Source of the DNA: Christensenellaceae bacterium | GTDB taxonomy: Bacteria > Bacillota > Clostridia > Christensenellales > UBA1750 | NCBI GenBank assembly: GCA_031287285.1 | Contig: JAITTC010000110.1 | Span: 1 to 8,040, forward strand | Direction of reading: 5' to 3' | Length of the DNA: 8,040 nucleotides | Part shown: positions 5,259-8,040 of the stretch, one piece after another | Position numbering within the stretch: the first letter of the stretch is position 1 | How the letters are laid out: the number at the start of each line of letters is the position of its first letter | Notes under the pieces: generated by a model | What the model was told of the DNA's origin: nothing | What the model saw: only the letters and a program-made list of their open reading frames with translations | Databases searched by the model: none | Position numbers and translations under genes: made by a program

Positions 5259-6252
5259 ATAGGCACACGGAGATGAACTGCTCCCCCAGGGGTGTTAGAG
5301 CAACTATTCCTTTTTCAACTTCGATGGTGTCGTTAAAACGGATCGAGTTGCCTGGTCTTTTAAGGGTTTTGACCTGTTTCCGCAATGTATCGTCTGGCAT
5401 GGAGGCAAGGGTGCTCAACCTATCCATGCCTAGCGAAATCAGTACTCCACGACCAAGGTCTGCCTTTGTCGGCTCGGCCAGCAGCGCGGCTGCGTAAGAG
5501 CTCAATTCCTGCATAGAAAAAGAAACCTCCTCCCCATCGGGAAGGCGTTTTTGTAGGGTTCGTATTAGAGATAGGAGTAGGGTTTGGTTTTTATACGATT
5601 CCGTGGATTGAAAGTCATCGTAGGCGCTTGGCGTAAGTACGTGGCGTTGAAAATCAATTTCAACCATGCCCAGCCTGTGCAGATTGGTGATGGATGCCGC
5701 TGCGGCCGGCAAATTCGCCGTATTCGGATTCGCCAAGAAAACGTTTCGCTCTACAGTTGAAGTACCAGACCCAAATTTTGTGGCCACCGACAGGGCGTAA
5801 TTGGCTATCGGATATTGGCGGGCGGCCTTGAACAACGCCATGTTCTCCGCATCCAGGGGCGAGAGCTGCTTGATGATCTCCACAAAGGCTGGGTGCACAG
5901 CGTCTTTTTTGTCGGCATTCATGGCGCTGGCGAGCAGGTTGGCGAAGAGCTCCCGCAGCTCGTCTGCATCCATCGAATACGAAAGGGCTTGCAGGGCGGG
6001 CACCCCGACGTAGGCCTCGATGGGGGCGATCTTTTCTTCGGGAATGGCCTTTGCCTTTTCTTCAAGCAGCGCGATTATGCTGTCGCGGCGCAATTCCTGG
6101 CCTCGCAGCCATATCTCAAGGTTTGAAAATGGGATCCGCAGCAGGCGGGGAAGGAGCGACAGCCCCTCGTCGGCGTTTTTCAGCGTTTCCGGCAGCAGCT
6201 CTTTGGCGGTTTTGAGTGCGTCCAGCGCGTCTTGCGGTGTACTCAAGGCCAT
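5257..6252 (-). CDS. Abi-alpha (DUF4393) family protein, putative phage abortive-infection factor
   Basis: This protein of 331 residues is recognisable as the DUF4393/Abi-alpha family. Members are named for abortive phage infection, but the biochemical activity is not established. The family core is visible: IAPIEAYVGVPALQALSYSM (75-94), then DELRELFANLLASAMN (97-112), then HPAFVEIIKQLSPLDA (120-135). After it comes a winged-helix-like ITNLHRLGMVEI (188-199). The C-terminal GIVALTPLGEQFISVCL (315-331) is also typical. No signal peptide or clear transmembrane helix is seen. AAAGGAGG lies only 3 bases before the ATG at 6252. The gene is monocistronic, with its own promoter and flanking terminators. 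Its C-terminal half is AT-richer (56 G or C in 5521-5640, 47%) than trmFO (41 of 60 in 6541-6600, 68%), which suggests transfer. I infer defence from the family name and context only. Confidence 0.8.
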   Translation of the reverse strand: MALSTPQDALDALKTAKELLPETLKNADEGLSLLPRLLRIPFSNLEIWLRGQELRRDSIIALLEEKAKAIPEEKIAPIEAYVGVPALQALSYSMDADELRELFANLLASAMNADKKDAVHPAFVEIIKQLSPLDAENMALFKAARQYPIANYALSVATKFGSGTSTVERNVFLANPNTANLPAAAASITNLHRLGMVEIDFQRHVLTPSAYDDFQSTESYKNQTLLLSLIRTLQKRLPDGEEVSFSMQELSSYAAALLAEPTKADLGRGVLISLGMDRLSTLASMPDDTLRKQVKTLKRPGNSIRFNDTIEVEKGIVALTPLGEQFISVCL

Positions 6253-6283
6253 TTTCCTCCTTTAAAATCGCTCTTCTAACGAA

Positions 6284-6312
6284 ATTCTACAATAGAGCGC
6301 ATAAAAAGGCAA
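6284..6312 (-). promoter_or_regulatory. Sigma-A-type promoter of the Abi-alpha gene, overlapping a terminator
   Basis: On the minus strand TTGCCT (6312-6307) is followed after 17 bases by TAGAAT (6289-6284). The -35 matches at four of six positions and the -10 at five of six. The -35 lies inside one arm of the hairpin at 6297-6341, so promoter and terminator share DNA. The leader is about 25 bases. Confidence 0.55.
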
Positions 6313-6341
6313 GGGAAAACTTCCCTTGCCTTTTTATGCGC
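6297..6341. terminator. Intrinsic terminator of topA-trmFO, 21-bp perfect stem
   Basis: 6297-6317 pairs perfectly with 6321-6341 around a three-base loop (AAC on the plus strand). Read on the minus strand, the core GGCAAGGGAA/TTCCCTTGCC hairpin is followed by five T and lies 28 bases beyond the trmFO stop. The symmetric A and T tracts could also stop plus-strand transcripts. Confidence 0.88.
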
Positions 6342-6369
6342 CCGCCGGCTGAAGTTTGCGGCAGGCGCG

Positions 6370-7662
6370 CTATAATTCCTTCGCGATTTCGTCGACGCGG
6401 GCCAGCGCGCGCTCCGCGATCTTCAAATAGCGCAGGCGCTTATCGCGAATCCGCCCCTCGAGCGGCGCCATGATGCCGAAGTTTGCGTTCATGGGCTGAA
6501 AATGGCGGTTTGGGGCGGAAACGTAGAGGCCCATCGAGCCGATCGCCGTTTCGGGGCCGAAACATGGCCGGGGCGCGCCCTCTAAATCGCGAGCCAGCGA
6601 GAGCCCGGCGAGCAGGCCCGAGGCGGCGGACTCGACATAGCCCTCCACACCGGTCATCTGCCCGGCGAAATAGAGCCCCTCGCGCAGGCGGTAATGCGAA
6701 TCGAGCAGCCCGGGCGAATTTAAGAAGGTGTTACGGTGCATGACGCCGTAGCGCAGAAAAACGGCGCGCTCCAGGCCGGGGATCATCGAAAAAACGCGCT
6801 TTTGCTCGCCAAACTTGAGCCTTGTTTGAAAGCCCACCAGGTTATAAAGGCTCCCGGCTGCGTCGTCTTGGCGAAGCTGAAGAACCGCATAGGGCATCCG
6901 GCCGGTGGCAGGGTCCACAAGGCCTTTGGGCTTTAAGGGGCCAAAGCAGAGGGTCTGCCTGCCGCGCGCCGCCATGACCTCCACGGGCATGCAGCCCTCG
7001 AAGACCTCCTTGCCCTCAAAGCCGTGGACTTCCGCCGTTTCGGCTGAAATCAGCGCGTCGTAAAAGCGGTCGTATTCCTCTTTGTTCATGGGGCAGTTGA
7101 TGTAATCATCCTCGCCGCGGCCATAGCGCGAGGCGCGGAAGGTCTTTTCTTGGTCGATGGAATCGTGGCGCACGATGGGCGCCGCCGCATCGTAGAACGA
7201 GAGCGAGCCCTGCCCGGTGAGCCGCTCGATGGCCCCCGCCAGGGGCTCGCCGGTCAACGGCCCCGAGGCGATGACGACATGGCCCTCGGGGATTTCGCTC
7301 ACCTCCTCACGGCGGACGCGCACCAGGGGGTGGGCGCTCAGCTTTTGGGTGATGTAGCCAGAGAATTGGCTCCGGTCCACGGCCAGGGAACCGCCGGCCG
7401 GCACGGCGCTTTGGTCCGCTGCCTCTAAGATGAGGGAACCGAGCCTGCGCATCTCTTCTTTTAAAAGGCCCACCGCGTTTTCGAGGCGGTTTGAGCGCAG
7501 GGAGTTGGAGCAGACGAGCTCCGCAAAGCCCTCCATCGAGTGCGCAGGGGAGTATTTTTGGGGCTTCATCTCGTGAAGCTCGACCTCGACACCCCGCTTT
7601 GCCAGCTGCCAGGCGGCTTCGCTGCCCGCGAGCCCCGCGCCAACCACGATTGCCCTCTTCAT
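6370..7662 (-). CDS. trmFO: Methylenetetrahydrofolate--tRNA-(uracil-5-)-methyltransferase TrmFO
   Basis: This FAD-dependent enzyme uses methylenetetrahydrofolate as carbon donor to make 5-methyluridine at position 54 of the tRNA T-loop. It has 430 residues, typical of TrmFO (formerly Gid). The N-terminal FAD-binding motif is VVGAGLAGSEAA (6-17). HEMKP (30-34) and AELVCSNSLRSN (47-58) are family signatures. C51 and C224 (in FEGCMPVE) correspond to the functional cysteines C53 and C226 of the Bacillus subtilis enzyme. A second flavin-contact segment is GLYFAGQMTGVEGYVESAASG (329-349). The start ATG lies 4 bases after the topA stop, with only a weak ribosome binding site, so it is probably coupled to topA. 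topA-trmFO is a conserved Firmicutes order. The xerC/codY genes that often follow are absent here, and an Abi-alpha gene lies there instead. Confidence 0.96.
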   Translation of the reverse strand: MKRAIVVGAGLAGSEAAWQLAKRGVEVELHEMKPQKYSPAHSMEGFAELVCSNSLRSNRLENAVGLLKEEMRRLGSLILEAADQSAVPAGGSLAVDRSQFSGYITQKLSAHPLVRVRREEVSEIPEGHVVIASGPLTGEPLAGAIERLTGQGSLSFYDAAAPIVRHDSIDQEKTFRASRYGRGEDDYINCPMNKEEYDRFYDALISAETAEVHGFEGKEVFEGCMPVEVMAARGRQTLCFGPLKPKGLVDPATGRMPYAVLQLRQDDAAGSLYNLVGFQTRLKFGEQKRVFSMIPGLERAVFLRYGVMHRNTFLNSPGLLDSHYRLREGLYFAGQMTGVEGYVESAASGLLAGLSLARDLEGAPRPCFGPETAIGSMGLYVSAPNRHFQPMNANFGIMAPLEGRIRDKRLRYLKIAERALARVDEIAKEL

Positions 7663-7666
7663 GGGC

Positions 7667-8040
7667 CTAGCTCAGCGCTTCTGCGGCTTCGTCGTCGCCG
7701 GGTTGCTCCACGCGATGGCGGCAGGCCTCGTTTACGCAAATATGCACGGCCACGCCGCGCTTGCGGTCGAATTTTTGCACCATATGGTTGCCGCAGAGGG
7801 GGCAAAGGTCGTCGACCGGCTGATCCCAGGAGGTAAAGTCGCAGTCCGGGTAGCGAATGCAGCCGAAGAAGACGCGGCCCTTGCGCGTCGAGCGCTTGAT
7901 GATCTGGCCGCCGCACTTTGGGCAGTGCGCGGGCACGGTTTCGATGATCGGCTGGGTGTTGCGGCAGGCGGGGTAGTTGGGGCAGGCCAGGAATTTGCCA
8001 AAGCGCCCATCCTTCACGACCATCATCGCGCCGCATTTTT
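7667..8040 (-). CDS. topA: DNA topoisomerase I, C-terminal zinc-ribbon region (partial, 5' end outside window)
   Basis: This is the last 123 residues of type IA topoisomerase I, which relaxes negatively supercoiled DNA. The visible part is a row of topoisomerase C4 zinc ribbons. Numbering from the window edge, ribbon 1 is C2 (its partner cysteine lies outside the window) with C19 and C25 (ACPNYPAC). Ribbon 2 is CPKCGG at 39-44 with C60 and C66 (GCIRYPDC). Ribbon 3 is CPLCG at 79-83 with C101 and C106. The KDGRFGKFLACPNYPAC stretch is typical of bacterial TopA tails, and the acidic end (EQPGDDEAAEALS) is unstructured. The stop is TAG at 7669-7667, 4 bases before trmFO. The catalytic tyrosine and TOPRIM domain are upstream of the visible part. 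Identity is supported by both the ribbons and the trmFO neighbour. Confidence 0.95.
   Translation of the reverse strand, partial: KCGAMMVVKDGRFGKFLACPNYPACRNTQPIIETVPAHCPKCGGQIIKRSTRKGRVFFGCIRYPDCDFTSWDQPVDDLCPLCGNHMVQKFDRKRGVAVHICVNEACRHRVEQPGDDEAAEALS

Noticed and set aside
5257..6341. A transposon or integron cassette around the Abi-alpha gene
   Set aside because: No transposase, integrase, target-site duplication or attachment-site-like repeat is visible. The flanking hairpins differ in sequence and behave as ordinary terminators.

Overview
The window is about 8 kb of compact, GC-rich (roughly 60% by sampled hand counts) chromosome. It most resembles a low-copy housekeeping region of a gut-type Clostridia species (Firmicutes). 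Support comes from the ireB-ruvX-DUF1292 trio, the folate-dependent tRNA methyltransferase TrmFO coupled to topA, strong AGGAGG ribosome binding sites, the particular SerS subfamily, and A-tract/T-tract hairpin terminators that would work in both directions.

Layout from left to right. (1) At 1-112 is a probable tail of an upstream reading frame, followed by an AI-2E family membrane protein (138-1193, +). (2) A sigma-A-type promoter at 1202-1230 precedes the tight ireB-ruvX-DUF1292 unit (1292-2278, +), which ends in a bidirectional terminator at 2344-2371. In many Clostridia alaS lies between the AI-2E gene and ireB; here it is absent. (3) A convergent gene on the minus strand (2388-3128) encodes a collagen-like protein with 25 uninterrupted Gly-X-Y triplets and a C1q/BclA-like C-terminal domain. 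It is preceded by a close match to a sporulation sigma-K promoter. (4) Divergent from it, an extended -10 promoter (3235-3263) drives serS (3329-4606, +) and a cysteine-containing flavodoxin-like oxidoreductase (4643-5200, +). These end in a 22-bp perfect-stem terminator. (5) On the minus strand, running right to left, are the C-terminal zinc-ribbon end of topA (from beyond the window edge to 7667), trmFO (7662-6370), a 21-bp hairpin terminator, and a monocistronic Abi-alpha/DUF4393 gene (6252-5257). The last has its own promoter and a lower-GC C-terminal half.

The housekeeping genes cover DNA topology, tRNA charging and modification, a RuvX-type nuclease/resolvase homologue and a phospho-regulatory protein. 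Two genes look like accessory insertions between these blocks: the collagen-like putative spore-surface protein and the Abi-alpha putative phage-defence protein. Both are single genes with their own promoter and terminator signals. I saw no RNA genes, insertion sequences or CRISPR arrays, and no gene-free stretch longer than 300 bases. The longest gene-free stretch is the divergent promoter region 3129-3328.
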